In this document: positions 8,337 through 18,585 of the stretch, piece by piece
Layout: each line of letters starts with the position of its first letter
Position numbering within the stretch: the first letter of the stretch is position 1
Assembly (NCBI GenBank): GCA_029564595.1
Contig: JAKQPS010000113.1
Span: 252,927-316,926, forward strand
Source of the DNA: a bacterium
Lineage (GTDB): Bacteria > UBP15 > UBA6099
DNA: 64,000 nt
Reading direction: 5' to 3'
Notes under the pieces: generated by a model
Told to the model about the DNA's origin: nothing
Seen by the model: the letters and a program-made list of their open reading frames with translations, nothing else
Databases searched by the model: none
Position numbers and translations under genes: made by a program

Positions 8337-9197
8337 TTATTTCCCTTCCTCGACAGGCATCAGCAGATTGCCGACGCGGGTCATCAGATTGCCGACCTTG
8401 ATGCCGTATTCGGCGGTTCCCCTGAAGGAAACAAGCTGTTGGCGGGTGGCGTCGAGAGCGCCCACTTCGCTCGACAGGACTTTTAGGGCGGCGTCGAGGT
8501 CCTTGAAATCCATGCCTACGTAAGGCCGCCTCTTGGTTTTGCCTTTCGTCGCCTTGATGTCCCCTTCATCTATCCGGATGTGAACCGCAGGCTCTTCAAG
8601 ATTGACAGTCCACTCGATAATCTTTTTGCGGGCGGTCTTCGTGAGCCTGTATATGTAATCGTCTCCGCCGCGCGACATCTCCTGCAGCGCGAACGCCACC
8701 ATGTACAACATCATGCGGACTTTAAGCAGCTTTTCCTCTTCTGTCTTGCACTTGTATTCGGGCATCAGCATCTTCATTTTCATCATCATCTTCATTAGGA
8801 AGGTCATGAGGATAATCAGGTGGGACATCCCGGATATCTTGGGGAGAATCATCTTGCCTGTGAAGAAACCGTTCATATCCGCGCAATTCTTAAAAGTCAT
8901 CGTGATGACGGGTTTGTCGTGCGTCCCCTGCTTGACCGAGACGGTCCCTTTCTCGAAAAGAACATACGCGGCGGGAATGTCGTTCTTCACCTTGAACTGA
9001 ATCGCGCAGTTCCAGCCGGAAACCTTTTTCTGCAACGCCGCGTCGGAAGCAACTATTTCCTCGATGAGAGGAAGGGCGGCGGCAAGAAAAGTGACCGAAC
9101 GCAAAGTCTCAGATTCCATAGGAACCGGAGGCTGCTTTTTCGCAGGCGCTCCCTCAGCGATTTCCTGTTCCACTACATTATCATTATCTTCCGCCAT
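8337..9197 (-). CDS. SCP2-like (sterol carrier-type) protein with a Met/Lys-rich insert
   Basis: A 286-residue soluble protein. The segment around residues 64-130 (AIQFKVKNDIPA, then a strand pair and FFTGKMILP) resembles the SCP2 lipid-binding fold, in which a substrate slot is formed behind a beta sheet. A second stretch near residues 205-275 (VHIRIDEGDIKA, then YVGMDFKDLDAALK) looks like a diverged repeat of the same pattern. Between them is a striking stretch rich in Met and Lys (MTFLMKMMMKMKMLMPEY), perhaps a membrane-facing helix. The start is ATG 9195-9197 with GGAGG six bases upstream; an open frame continues 16 codons upstream without a ribosome site. The gene is 87 bases upstream of the cytochrome and points the same way. 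The fold call is by pattern only. Confidence 0.55.
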   Translation of the reverse strand: MAEDNDNVVEQEIAEGAPAKKQPPVPMESETLRSVTFLAAALPLIEEIVASDAALQKKVSGWNCAIQFKVKNDIPAAYVLFEKGTVSVKQGTHDKPVITMTFKNCADMNGFFTGKMILPKISGMSHLIILMTFLMKMMMKMKMLMPEYKCKTEEEKLLKVRMMLYMVAFALQEMSRGGDDYIYRLTKTARKKIIEWTVNLEEPAVHIRIDEGDIKATKGKTKRRPYVGMDFKDLDAALKVLSSEVGALDATRQQLVSFRGTAEYGIKVGNLMTRVGNLLMPVEEGK

Positions 9198-9417
9198 ATC
9201 ACGCCTCCGATGCCTTTTTTGCGCGGAAGCTTGGAAAAATCGCATAGCTCTATTTCATCCATTCCCGCGCAAGATGAAACAATACCATAAAACGCCGCGC
9301 CGAACAAGCGCAATGATTTGCGATAATGTAATTAAGTTATCTTTACAATCCGTTGCGCGGTTATTTGTATGTGCTTAATGATTTCAGCCAATTGCCATTA
9401 GTTAGAGAGTTGAATAG

Positions 9418-9439
9418 AATATTGTGGAAAAACAATATT
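9418..9439 (+). repeat. Short inverted repeat in a 5' leader
   Basis: AATATTGT, six bases, ACAATATT: a perfect 8-bp hairpin ending about ten bases before the GGAGGAC ribosome site of the gene at 9458. It may affect translation or mRNA stability, or be a regulator site. Its AT content makes chance plausible. Confidence 0.4.
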
Positions 9440-9457
9440 GATTTATCGGAGGACAAG

Positions 9458-10108
9458 ATGAAGAAACTGACGATTGCGGTAATTGCTCTTATTGTTTTGC
9501 CCGCGCTATGCCTCGGCAAAGCTAGAGATGAAGACGAGTTCCGGTTCTATGACGATGTGAAATATGACGATATTAAAATAACCTCAGTCGCCCTGCTTCC
9601 GTTCAAGAACAGCGTTGGCAAGCAGACATCGCACGAAGTCGAGGACATGTTCGAAACCATGCGACTGTTCCTTCAGGCAAAGGGAATAAAAGTGATAGAC
9701 GCGGCGGAGGAAGCTCGGAATCAGAAAATAGACATAGCTTTCGACGATCCGGACGCGGCCAAACTAGCGGCGATTGGAAAATCTCTCGGAACCGACGCGG
9801 TTCTGAATGGAACGATTTACAAATTCCAGACTTCCAAAAAAGGCATAGCCACAGTGGGCATAACAGGCAACCTTGTATATGTATCGAACGAAGATTACAT
9901 ATACAGAGCAAAATTAGCTAGAGAAAAGAAGATAAATGCCACGAAAAAATGGATAACCGGCGTGGTAAGAGGCGAATCAAAACAGAATCGGATGAAAGCG
10001 CTGAAGGATTGCGCGGCTGACCTTCTTAACCCGGTTTATGAAAAATTGAGGATGGGGAAGTTGACATTAGAAGAGATAGAGAAGATAGGCTCTGAAAACG
10101 AGGAATGA
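9458..10108 (+). CDS. Exported protein of unknown function with a TolB-N/CsgG-like core
   Basis: A 216-residue protein. Residues 1-20 (MKKLTIAVIALIVLPALCLG) form a Sec signal peptide; the cysteine lacks a good lipobox. The mature part begins KARDEDEF and then shows SVALLPFKNSVGKQ, the strand-loop opening shared by TolB-N, CsgG and similar periplasmic proteins, followed by AIGKSLGTDAVLNGTIYKF, which fits the second half of that fold. Its exact job is unknown; relatives take part in outer-membrane lipoprotein or secretion functions. ATG 9458 is chosen because GGAGGAC stands directly before it; an open frame upstream has no signal. It appears monocistronic and converges on the URO-D gene. Confidence 0.65.
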   Translation: MKKLTIAVIALIVLPALCLGKARDEDEFRFYDDVKYDDIKITSVALLPFKNSVGKQTSHEVEDMFETMRLFLQAKGIKVIDAAEEARNQKIDIAFDDPDAAKLAAIGKSLGTDAVLNGTIYKFQTSKKGIATVGITGNLVYVSNEDYIYRAKLAREKKINATKKWITGVVRGESKQNRMKALKDCAADLLNPVYEKLRMGKLTLEEIEKIGSENEE

Positions 10109-10219
10109 TGCCCGCCTATTGTTCTCTGCTTTTCATCCCGTATTTGTCGAAATAGCCGAAAAATTGGGGCGATTTTCTTAGTGGCGAACTGTTTCAACAT
10201 CTTCGAAGCAAGTTAGGGG

Positions 10220-11833
10220 CTACGCGTTTATCGGATATTTCCCAAACTTCATCCCGGTTTCGAGCATGGCGCGGTAGTTGGCCGGGATGACATAGTTCGG
10301 GATGGAATTGGACGCCGAAAGCCCCCAACCGCCTCCGGGCGCGAGTTCGCGGATTTTTCGTTTCACCATCGCCTCTGTTTCCTCAGCCGTCCCGCGCGTA
10401 AGCGTATACTCAAGGTCGATGTTGCCGAATATGCAGAACTTGTCGCCGTGCTTCCTTTTTACTTCCACTATGTCCATAGCCAGCGGCTCAATCGGATGAA
10501 TGGCGGTTATACCGCAGTCGGCGAGGTCGTCAAACACATTAGTGAGCTTGCCGTCGGAGTGATATATGAAGTGCAGGCCGGCCCCGCGAACTATCTCGCC
10601 AATGCGCTTGTACCACGGAAAAACATACTTTCGCAGAGTGGCAGGCGACACCAACGTTCCGCCGCCGTGCGCTATGTCGTCCGACATGAACACCGCCCCC
10701 AGCTTGGGAACCTTCACCATCCGCCTCACTATCTCCACGTATGCTGCTCCGACAATCTCAAACAGCGCTTCGGGGACTTTCGGGTTGTCGTAGAGCGCGT
10801 ATGAAAAATTCTGAAGTCCCATAGCCTGAGAAGCGTTGCCTAACACGGCCGCAGGCGACAGCATGCCGATGATTTTCATCTTTTCCGGCAACAGGTCGGC
10901 TACCTCCTTGAAGGAGGAGAAATCAACTTCCGAGGCGCTGGGCCATGGAAAATTTTCCACATCCTCAATGGTTTTGATGATGCCTTCGCTTTCGGTTATC
11001 CATTGTGAATCGTCGTCGCGTTCGGGGTCTCCGCCAGAGGCCGAGCGCATGATTCGCGGCGCAAAAAACGGCGCAACCACCGGAGCATAGTCGTATCCGG
11101 CGCGGATGAAGAATTCAATTTCATCCGCCGCCGAGTTAATCTCGCGGCCTAAAAACCACTCCTGCACCGGCAACGCGACTTCAGCTTCGAAAAATGGAAC
11201 ACGGTCGGCCTCCTCCCTATCGAGAGCAATCTTCAGCCGCGAGAAATCAGGGTCAAGCCTCGCTCCTCCCAGCCACCCTTCAATTTTTAACGGCTCAGGC
11301 TTTTTGTACGCGCCAGTCCCCGCAAATTCCTCTATTCTGTCTATAATGGAATTGAGTATCGGAAAATTCCCTTCTATGCGCAACGGTTTATTTGCAGGCT
11401 CTGTTCCGCTCATTCTCACAATCAAATCAAACACAAACTTCACAAGCGGGAACCTCGTCTTTTCCCCAAGCGTGTCCCCCACTTTCAGAGTCGCCCCGCC
11501 GTACTCGTTCGTTATGAACGATATCTTTATAGCATGAACGCCTTTGGTGAGCTTTTCTCCCTTCACCCTGACGACAAGATTCGAATTGCCGTCGAATGAG
11601 TACACCCCTTCTTCGGCTTTGTCGGCGACGCGTATCACCCTGCCGCCAAGCTCCAGTTCGATGCTCTCCGCCGGACGCCTTTTGCCGTCTACCTCAAGCG
11701 AGATATCCCTCATGCCGCTGATACGCACAGGCGTCATCCTGTTTTTGAACCTGAACTCGAAGCCGTCGTCAGTGTTCCGCAGACTGCCCTGCTCGTAAAC
11801 CTTGTTCACAAGTATGCCGGGTATAAAAACCAT
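10220..11833 (-). CDS. URO-D superfamily protein with an N-terminal DUF6379/CGDB-like domain
   Basis: A 537-residue protein. From about residue 190 to the end it matches the uroporphyrinogen decarboxylase/cobalamin methyltransferase (MtaA/CmuA) superfamily, with FIYHSDGKLTNVFDDL and CIFGNIDLEYTL on adjacent barrel strands. True HemE is about 340 residues and has a different N terminus, so this is not haem synthesis. The first 120 residues (DGFEFRFKNRM, then ISLEVDGKRRPAESIELELGG in two pieces) resemble the small beta-sandwich subunit of C-glycoside-cleaving enzymes (DUF6379). URO-D paralogues of this kind are common in anaerobes as methyl-group or unknown enzymes. The ribosome site is weak. 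No corrinoid protein gene is adjacent, so the substrate is open. Confidence 0.7.
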   Translation of the reverse strand: MVFIPGILVNKVYEQGSLRNTDDGFEFRFKNRMTPVRISGMRDISLEVDGKRRPAESIELELGGRVIRVADKAEEGVYSFDGNSNLVVRVKGEKLTKGVHAIKISFITNEYGGATLKVGDTLGEKTRFPLVKFVFDLIVRMSGTEPANKPLRIEGNFPILNSIIDRIEEFAGTGAYKKPEPLKIEGWLGGARLDPDFSRLKIALDREEADRVPFFEAEVALPVQEWFLGREINSAADEIEFFIRAGYDYAPVVAPFFAPRIMRSASGGDPERDDDSQWITESEGIIKTIEDVENFPWPSASEVDFSSFKEVADLLPEKMKIIGMLSPAAVLGNASQAMGLQNFSYALYDNPKVPEALFEIVGAAYVEIVRRMVKVPKLGAVFMSDDIAHGGGTLVSPATLRKYVFPWYKRIGEIVRGAGLHFIYHSDGKLTNVFDDLADCGITAIHPIEPLAMDIVEVKRKHGDKFCIFGNIDLEYTLTRGTAEETEAMVKRKIRELAPGGGWGLSASNSIPNYVIPANYRAMLETGMKFGKYPINA

Positions 11834-12327
11834 TGAGGCTCACATCCAATCTTTCACGGCGTCCTTCGCCTGAATTTACAATATCAAAATATGATATGGC
11901 TTCAATTAATCTTGAGCTTCCTAAAACCGCGCTAGTTGCTTTAAGGTTGCATGAATGTCAATTGCACGAACATTTTACCAGAAAAGTCTCGCAAAATGTC
12001 GAATTGCAGAAGAACACGATTACTCAAGAAGCTGTTTCTAGACTACATTGGTAAAAACGTGGGCTGTTCGATGTTATTAATAAAAGAAATAAAGGATAGG
12101 AAGTAGTGAGGAAATAATGATATTCGTTGAACAGAATTTCGAGGCACATCAATAATCAAGCTTTTATCAATAAGAATTTTTTAGATATTCTGACAGCATT
12201 GCGCTTAATGCCATCGATATTTTAAGATTAATAACGATATTTGACTAAATATTTATATATTGAAAATTATTTCATTGTAAGCATTGGAAATTGCTGATTT
12301 ATAAGAATCATATCAAATATCGAGAGC
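11834..12327. other. AT-rich intergenic region with one doubtful small ORF
   Basis: About 490 bases, clearly richer in A+T than the coding DNA. One frame at 11896-12054 (plus) could encode 52 residues starting MASINLELPKTALVAL, which recalls the N terminus of UPF0175-type antitoxins but then diverges and lacks the expected helix-turn-helix part and a ribosome site. I treat it as a possible relic, not a gene. Nothing else is recognisable before the groESL promoter. Confidence 0.4.
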
Positions 12328-12355
12328 TTGACTTTTTTTTGAATTGATATAGAAT
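12328..12355 (+). promoter_or_regulatory. groESL promoter, housekeeping-sigma type
   Basis: TTGACT at 12328-12333, a 16-base spacer, then TAGAAT at 12350-12355. Both hexamers are one base from consensus. The CIRCE element begins two bases downstream, where a repressor would block the start site. Confidence 0.8.
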
Positions 12356-12356
12356 A

Positions 12357-12383
12357 TTAGCGCTTGCACAGATAGAGTGCTAA
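12357..12383. promoter_or_regulatory. CIRCE operator (HrcA-binding), left arm degenerate
   Basis: TTAGCGCTT, nine bases, GAGTGCTAA. The right arm is identical to the CIRCE consensus; the left arm differs at two of nine positions (consensus TTAGCACTC). Spacing is exactly nine. CIRCE binds HrcA, which represses groESL until heat shock. hrcA is not in the window. Confidence 0.88.
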
Positions 12384-12425
12384 ATAAATTGACGCTCAGT
12401 GGCAGCGGAAAGGAGGAAGAAGAAT

Positions 12426-12722
12426 ATGAGAATAGAGCCATTGGGAGATCGCGTGGTTCTGAAGCGCCTCGATGTGACCGAGGAGAAGACAGCAGGAGGG
12501 ATCGTGCTGCCTGACACGGCGAAGGAGAAACCGCAAGAGGCGGAAGTGGTGGCAGTCGGACCGGGAAAGCGGGATGAGGACGGGAAGAGAATAGCCCTCG
12601 ACCTGAAAGTCGGAGACGTCGTCATCATGCAAAAATGGGGCGGCACCGAATTCAAGCTTGACGGCAAGGAATACATCATCGTCAGCGAAGACGACGTTCT
12701 GGCAAAAGTAAAGAAAAAATAA
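12426..12722 (+). CDS. groES: Co-chaperonin GroES
   Basis: A 98-residue lid of the GroEL folding chamber, acting in the cytoplasm. It begins [14 protein letters not shown], has the mobile-loop region [18 protein letters not shown] that contacts GroEL, and ends with the family pattern [14 protein letters not shown]. Length is normal (95-98). ATG 12426 is preceded by AGGAGG nine bases upstream; a GTG further up in frame at 12399 is within the leader and not used. Transcribed with groEL, 26 bases downstream, from the CIRCE-controlled promoter. Confidence 0.98.
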   Translation: MRIEPLGDRVVLKRLDVTEEKTAGGIVLPDTAKEKPQEAEVVAVGPGKRDEDGKRIALDLKVGDVVIMQKWGGTEFKLDGKEYIIVSEDDVLAKVKKK

Positions 12723-12742
12723 CCGCTAGCAAAGGAGCGTGA

Positions 12743-14374
<1,632 letters not shown>

Positions 14375-14402
14375 TCCGTTCCGGCAGTAAATAGTTCTCA
14401 CG

Positions 14403-14437
14403 AAGAGCCTCTCCTTGCAGGGAGGCTCTTTTTTTTT
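14403..14437 (+). terminator. Intrinsic terminator of groESL
   Basis: A 9-bp perfect stem, AAGAGCCTC with GAGGCTCTT, around a ten-base loop, running into nine T residues. It lies 29 bases after the groEL stop. Confidence 0.93.
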
Positions 14438-14500
14438 GCCGTGATGCGGTGTTTTCCTTCGGTCGCCGATATCAGCGGGATGCGGCTCCTTGAACCGATA

Positions 14501-14531
14501 TTGATTTATAAGTCGCACGTTGTCATATAAT
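14501..14531 (+). promoter_or_regulatory. Possible promoter of the sensor kinase gene
   Basis: TATAAT at 14526-14531 with TTGATT at 14501-14506. The 19-base spacer is longer than ideal, so strength is doubtful. It would give a leader of about 50 bases to the start at 14587. Confidence 0.4.
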
Positions 14532-14586
14532 ATCCATGTTCGCGCAGGCGCGAGGATGCAGGCGCGAGAATCGAGAAGGATATCTG

Positions 14587-16506
14587 ATGAGCGGCGAAGT
14601 CAAAAAAAGAATCTCGTTCGGCAAGATTGAGTTGGGGGCTTTGGCTGCCGTTTTCGCCTTGCTCGCGTTTTTTTATCCTAGAAATTTTCTGCTATTTCAT
14701 TGCCTTGCCGAGATTTTTTCCATCGTCGTGGCGTGCATGATTTTTGTCATAGGATGGAACTCAAGGAAGTTCCACTCGAATGGTTATTTCCTCTTTATTG
14801 GCATGGCGTTTCTATTTGTGGGCGTCGTCGATTTTTTGCACACTGTTTCATACAAGGGAATGAATGTGTTTGCGGGGACAAGTTCCGACCTTGCGACGCA
14901 GTTATGGATTGTTGCAAGATATTTTTACGCGGTCTCTATGCTCGCCGCGCCGTTGTTTCTGACAAAAAAGTTCAGGCTGGAGATCGCCCTGCCCTTGTAC
15001 GCTGGAATAACGGGAATTGTTCTTCTTTCTATCTTCAGTTGGAGAGTTTTCCCCGTCTGCTTCGTTGACGGAGCCGGATTAACCGCTTTCAAAGTCGCGA
15101 GCGAGTATGCGATATGCGCGATTCTCGCGGCGGCGATTCTGTTTCTTAAATCGAAGAAAGAAAATTTCGAGCCGGGAGTATTCAGGCTGCTTGCGGCGTC
15201 GATGGCGGTTTCCATCGTTTCAGAGTTGGCGTTCACGCTGTATATAGATGTTTATGGAGCTTTGAACGCTGCGGGGCATCTGCTCAAGATTCTTTCTTTC
15301 TATATTTTTTATAAAGCTGTCGTGGTAGTAGGTTTGCAACGGCCGCGCGAACTGCTCTTCAGGAATCTGAGCGAGAGCGAAAAGAGGTTGAGGAAAAGCG
15401 AGAAGAAATACCGCGATCTGGTGGAAGGGATAAATGAGGGAGTGTGGGCGATAGACGAGAATGCGAACACAGTTTTCGTTAACCGCGCGATGGCTGAAAT
15501 GCTTGGTTGTTCGCCAGAAGAAATGATGGGAAGACATTTGTTTTCATTCATTGACGAGAGGGATGTCGAGAAGGCGAGAACCGATCTTGAGAATAGGAAA
15601 GCGGGGCTAAGCGAAAAACACGAGTTTGAGTTCATCCGGAAGGACGGCTCAAGGCTGATTGCCCATGTGACTGCGGCTCCGGCGATGGATGACGCTGGAA
15701 ATTACAGAGGAGCCGTAGCCGCGGTGATGGACATCTCGGAGAAAAAACGCATTGAGCGCGATTTGTTGCAAGCGAAGGAAATCGCGGAAACCGCCAGCAA
15801 GTCGAAAAGCGAATTTCTAGCGAACATGAGCCACGAGCTTCGAACCCCTCTTAACGCGATAATCGGTTTTTCTGAGTTCATGCTGAAGGCGGACTCGGAA
15901 GGCTTGAGCAAGAATCACGTTGAATACTTGGAGAGGATATATTCCGCCGGGCAACATCTTCTTTCGCTGATTAACGACATACTCGATTTGTCGCGCATCG
16001 AGGCGGGTAAAATGGAGTTGTTCGCGGAAAGCATAGACCTTCCGGGAACGCTCGGATATTGCATGACGATGTTCAGGGAGAAGGCAAGCAATCATCGCAT
16101 CAAGATGAGCCTCGCGACGGAGGAGGCTCCTGAAATCATCCGCGCCGACCTGCGAAAGTTCAAACAGATAGTCATCAATCTTCTATCTAACGCGTTGAAG
16201 TTCACTCCCGACGGAGGCGAAGTTCAGGTGGCGGCCTATACGAAAAGCGGTTCGGTTTTGATATCCGTGAGAGACAGCGGAATCGGTTTCAAACCGGAAG
16301 ACATGGAAAGGATATTCGCTCCTTTCGAGAGAGCCGGAGAGAACGCAAACAAGAATATTGAAGGAACCGGACTGGGGTTGTCGATGGTGAAGAGGCTTGT
16401 GGAGTTGCACGGCGGCAGAGTATGGGCGGAGAGCGCTCCCGGAGAGGGCAGCGTTTTTTATTTCACTTTGCCTATCGAACAGCGCCACCCGGCGGGCAAC
16501 TCATGA
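14587..16506 (+). CDS. Membrane sensor histidine kinase: MASE3-PAS-HisKA-HATPase
   Basis: A 639-residue inner-membrane sensor. Residues about 10-240 contain seven membrane segments of MASE3 type (FLHTVSYKGMNVF and ATQLWIVARYFYAVSML are characteristic). A PAS domain follows at about 270-390 (VWAIDENANTVFVNRAMAEML), then HisKA with FLANMSHELRTPLNAI carrying the phospho-accepting His, and an HATPase domain with NLLSNALKFTP (N box), RDSGIGF (G1) and GTGLGLSMVK (G2). ATG 14587 is preferred because AAGGA lies before it; an in-frame ATG at 14536 is possible. It overlaps the next response regulator by four bases (ATGA), so the two are translationally coupled. The ligand is unknown. Confidence 0.9.
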   Translation: MSGEVKKRISFGKIELGALAAVFALLAFFYPRNFLLFHCLAEIFSIVVACMIFVIGWNSRKFHSNGYFLFIGMAFLFVGVVDFLHTVSYKGMNVFAGTSSDLATQLWIVARYFYAVSMLAAPLFLTKKFRLEIALPLYAGITGIVLLSIFSWRVFPVCFVDGAGLTAFKVASEYAICAILAAAILFLKSKKENFEPGVFRLLAASMAVSIVSELAFTLYIDVYGALNAAGHLLKILSFYIFYKAVVVVGLQRPRELLFRNLSESEKRLRKSEKKYRDLVEGINEGVWAIDENANTVFVNRAMAEMLGCSPEEMMGRHLFSFIDERDVEKARTDLENRKAGLSEKHEFEFIRKDGSRLIAHVTAAPAMDDAGNYRGAVAAVMDISEKKRIERDLLQAKEIAETASKSKSEFLANMSHELRTPLNAIIGFSEFMLKADSEGLSKNHVEYLERIYSAGQHLLSLINDILDLSRIEAGKMELFAESIDLPGTLGYCMTMFREKASNHRIKMSLATEEAPEIIRADLRKFKQIVINLLSNALKFTPDGGEVQVAAYTKSGSVLISVRDSGIGFKPEDMERIFAPFERAGENANKNIEGTGLGLSMVKRLVELHGGRVWAESAPGEGSVFYFTLPIEQRHPAGNS

Positions 16507-16868
16507 AGAAAAAAGCGCTAATAGTGGACGACAACGAGGCGAACCTGATTCTCGCGCGCGACATATTGAGGCTTGTCGGATTTGACACTCTCGAAGCAAA
16601 GGACGCTGAGTCAGGAATTGAAACGGCGGCAAGGGAGATGCCTGATTTCATACTTATGGACATAAGGCTTCCCGGAATGAGCGGATTGGAAGCTACCGCG
16701 ATATTGAAATCCAGACCCGAAACTGCCGCTATCCCCGTGGTGGCGATATCGGCGTCGGTTTTCGGAGAGGATCGTCAGAAGGCTGTATCGGCGGGGTGCG
16801 AAGGTTTTTTAGAGAAGCCTTTCAAGTTCGAGGAATTTAAAGCGATAGCAAGCAAATTTTTAGATTGA
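16503..16868 (+). CDS. Single-domain response regulator (CheY/DivK-like)
   Basis: A 121-residue receiver domain only: KKALIVDDNEAN (acidic pocket), ILMDIRLPGMSG with the phosphorylated Asp, AISAS and EKPFKFEEF with the conserved Lys. It has no DNA-binding or enzyme domain, so it passes phosphate on or acts by protein contact. Its start overlaps the kinase stop, and it is the likely direct partner of that kinase. ATG 16503 is fixed by this overlap. Confidence 0.92.
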   Translation: MKKKALIVDDNEANLILARDILRLVGFDTLEAKDAESGIETAAREMPDFILMDIRLPGMSGLEATAILKSRPETAAIPVVAISASVFGEDRQKAVSAGCEGFLEKPFKFEEFKAIASKFLD

Positions 16869-16975
16869 ACGCGGCACAAGTCAATAATCGCAGCCCCGTT
16901 TTCCGTTCGAGGGCGTGTCTGTCGGAGTCAAATGATATATAATGGACGCGTTCGGCAAAAGATATAGGCGGATAT

Positions 16976-18337
16976 TTGAACAAGATGGATAAGGTTTTAA
17001 TCATAGACGACGACCCTTCGGCTTTGAGGCTGATTGAGGTGTATCTCAAGAAGTGGGGATACCGCGTCTCTGAAATGTCAGACGGAAACGAAGCGACGCC
17101 GGAAGCCGTGGCCGCGATAGCTCCCGACGTGATTCTCCTAGACATGATGCTGCCGGGGAAATCCGGCGAAGAGGTGCTCGGCGAGTTGCGGCCGGTTTTT
17201 CCTGACACTCCGATAATAATGATAACCTCATTCGGCTCCATCGAGACGGCGGTGAGGACGATGAAAGTTGGCGCGTATGATTTCATGACTAAGCCTATCG
17301 ACCCGACGCGCCTTGAAATAATGGTGGGGAACGCGGCGAAAGCGTCGAGGATGGCGAGAAAACTGATGGAGTTCGACGCGGCGCACGCGGCCAGAAGCAG
17401 GCACGGCGATATTATCGGCTCCAGCGACGCGATGCAGAAGATATACGAGATGATAGACGCGCTTGCGGACAGCGACGCTCCGGCTCTGATAACGGGCGAA
17501 ACAGGAACGGGCAAGGAGATGGTGGCGTGCGCGATACATGAGAAGAGCGCGCGGGCGGAAAAGATGTTCGTGCCGGTGAACTGCGGCGCTCTTCCTGAAG
17601 GGATAATCGAGAGCGAATTGTTCGGTCACGTTAGAGGCGCTTTCACAGGGGCGGTGAGAGACAAGAAGGGGCGTTTCGAAATGGCGAACGGCGGGACGAT
17701 TTTTCTCGACGAAGTGGGCGACCTGCCGACCGCCACTCAGGTGAAGCTTCTCAGGGTTCTTCAAGAGGGGACTTTCGAGAAAGTAGGCGGCGAGGAGACG
17801 GTGAAGTGCGACGCCAGAGTGATAAGCGCCACCAATAGGGACCTGAAAAGCATGATGGCGCAGGGCAAGTTCCGGGAAGACCTTTTTTATAGGATATGCG
17901 TGGCCCCTCTTGAGATGCCGCCATTGCGAGAGCGCCGTACTGACATTCCGAAGCTGGCTGAACATTTCCTTATATTGCTGTCAGGCAACAGGGCTGCCGT
18001 CGCAAAGCTGTCGAAGGCGGCGATGGACGCGCTCCTCGATTACGAATGGCCGGGCAATGTCAGGCAGTTCAGGAACGCGCTTGAGTTCGCTCTTCTGAAA
18101 TGCAGGGATGAGAACGTGATAGAGCCGAGACACCTTCCACCTGAAATATGTCAAAGCCGTAACGCTGGCGAAAAACTCAAGCCCGGCAGAAAACCCTCGC
18201 TCAATGAGATTGAGGCGAGAGACGCTCTAAGACGCGCGGGAGGAAACAAAGCAAAAGCCGCCCGGATGTTGCGCGTAGGCCGCGCCACTCTTTACAGATT
18301 CCTCAGAGACAACAACATGGATCCCGATTCCTTCTGA
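16976..18337 (+). CDS. NtrC-family sigma54-dependent response regulator
   Basis: A transcription activator of 453 residues: receiver domain at 1-120 (VLIIDDDPSAL, VILLDMMLPGKSG), AAA+ ATPase at about 140-370 with Walker A GETGTGKEM, the sigma54-contacting GAFTGA loop, Walker B GGTIFLDEVGDLP and the arginine-finger region, then a Fis-type helix-turn-helix at the end (GGNKAKAARMLRVGRATLYRFL, in two pieces). It would open sigma54 promoters when phosphorylated, most likely by the kinase at 14587. Start is ambiguous: TTG 16976 lies four bases after AGGCGG, ATG 16985 lies thirteen after it. A TATAAT at 16938-16943 suggests its own promoter. Target genes are unknown; I saw no clear -24/-12 promoter in the window. 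Confidence 0.92.
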   Translation: MNKMDKVLIIDDDPSALRLIEVYLKKWGYRVSEMSDGNEATPEAVAAIAPDVILLDMMLPGKSGEEVLGELRPVFPDTPIIMITSFGSIETAVRTMKVGAYDFMTKPIDPTRLEIMVGNAAKASRMARKLMEFDAAHAARSRHGDIIGSSDAMQKIYEMIDALADSDAPALITGETGTGKEMVACAIHEKSARAEKMFVPVNCGALPEGIIESELFGHVRGAFTGAVRDKKGRFEMANGGTIFLDEVGDLPTATQVKLLRVLQEGTFEKVGGEETVKCDARVISATNRDLKSMMAQGKFREDLFYRICVAPLEMPPLRERRTDIPKLAEHFLILLSGNRAAVAKLSKAAMDALLDYEWPGNVRQFRNALEFALLKCRDENVIEPRHLPPEICQSRNAGEKLKPGRKPSLNEIEARDALRRAGGNKAKAARMLRVGRATLYRFLRDNNMDPDSF

Positions 18338-18494
18338 ATATTTTTCACCGCGAACGGTATTTGACAATTCGTTAATCTACAGAGTTTTTAAATTTCCTCT
18401 AAGACAGCGTTATTCATCAAAAACAATATGGAATATTCGTGCTGAATGACGTTGATAAGAAGAATTAAATCAAAGCGCCCACTAACTATTTGGC

Positions 18495-18531
18495 AAAAAG
18501 CATAATGCGCAAAGTGAAAAGTTTTGCGCAT
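18495..18531 (-). terminator. Intrinsic terminator of the cysteine formate dehydrogenase operon
   Basis: A perfect 9-bp stem ATGCGCAAA/TTTGCGCAT at 18505-18513 and 18523-18531, followed on the minus strand by TATGCTTTTTG. It lies about 55 bases past the formate dehydrogenase stop. The T run is short, so it may be partly leaky. Confidence 0.7.
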
Positions 18532-18585
18532 GGCGCGCTTGGCAGCGGGTAGAATCATCTAATAACATGTATAACTGTAACAGCT

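Noticed and set aside
10220-11833. HemE, uroporphyrinogen decarboxylase of haem synthesis
   Set aside because: The protein is far too long, has an extra N-terminal domain and lacks the HemE N-terminal signature; it belongs to the wider URO-D superfamily.
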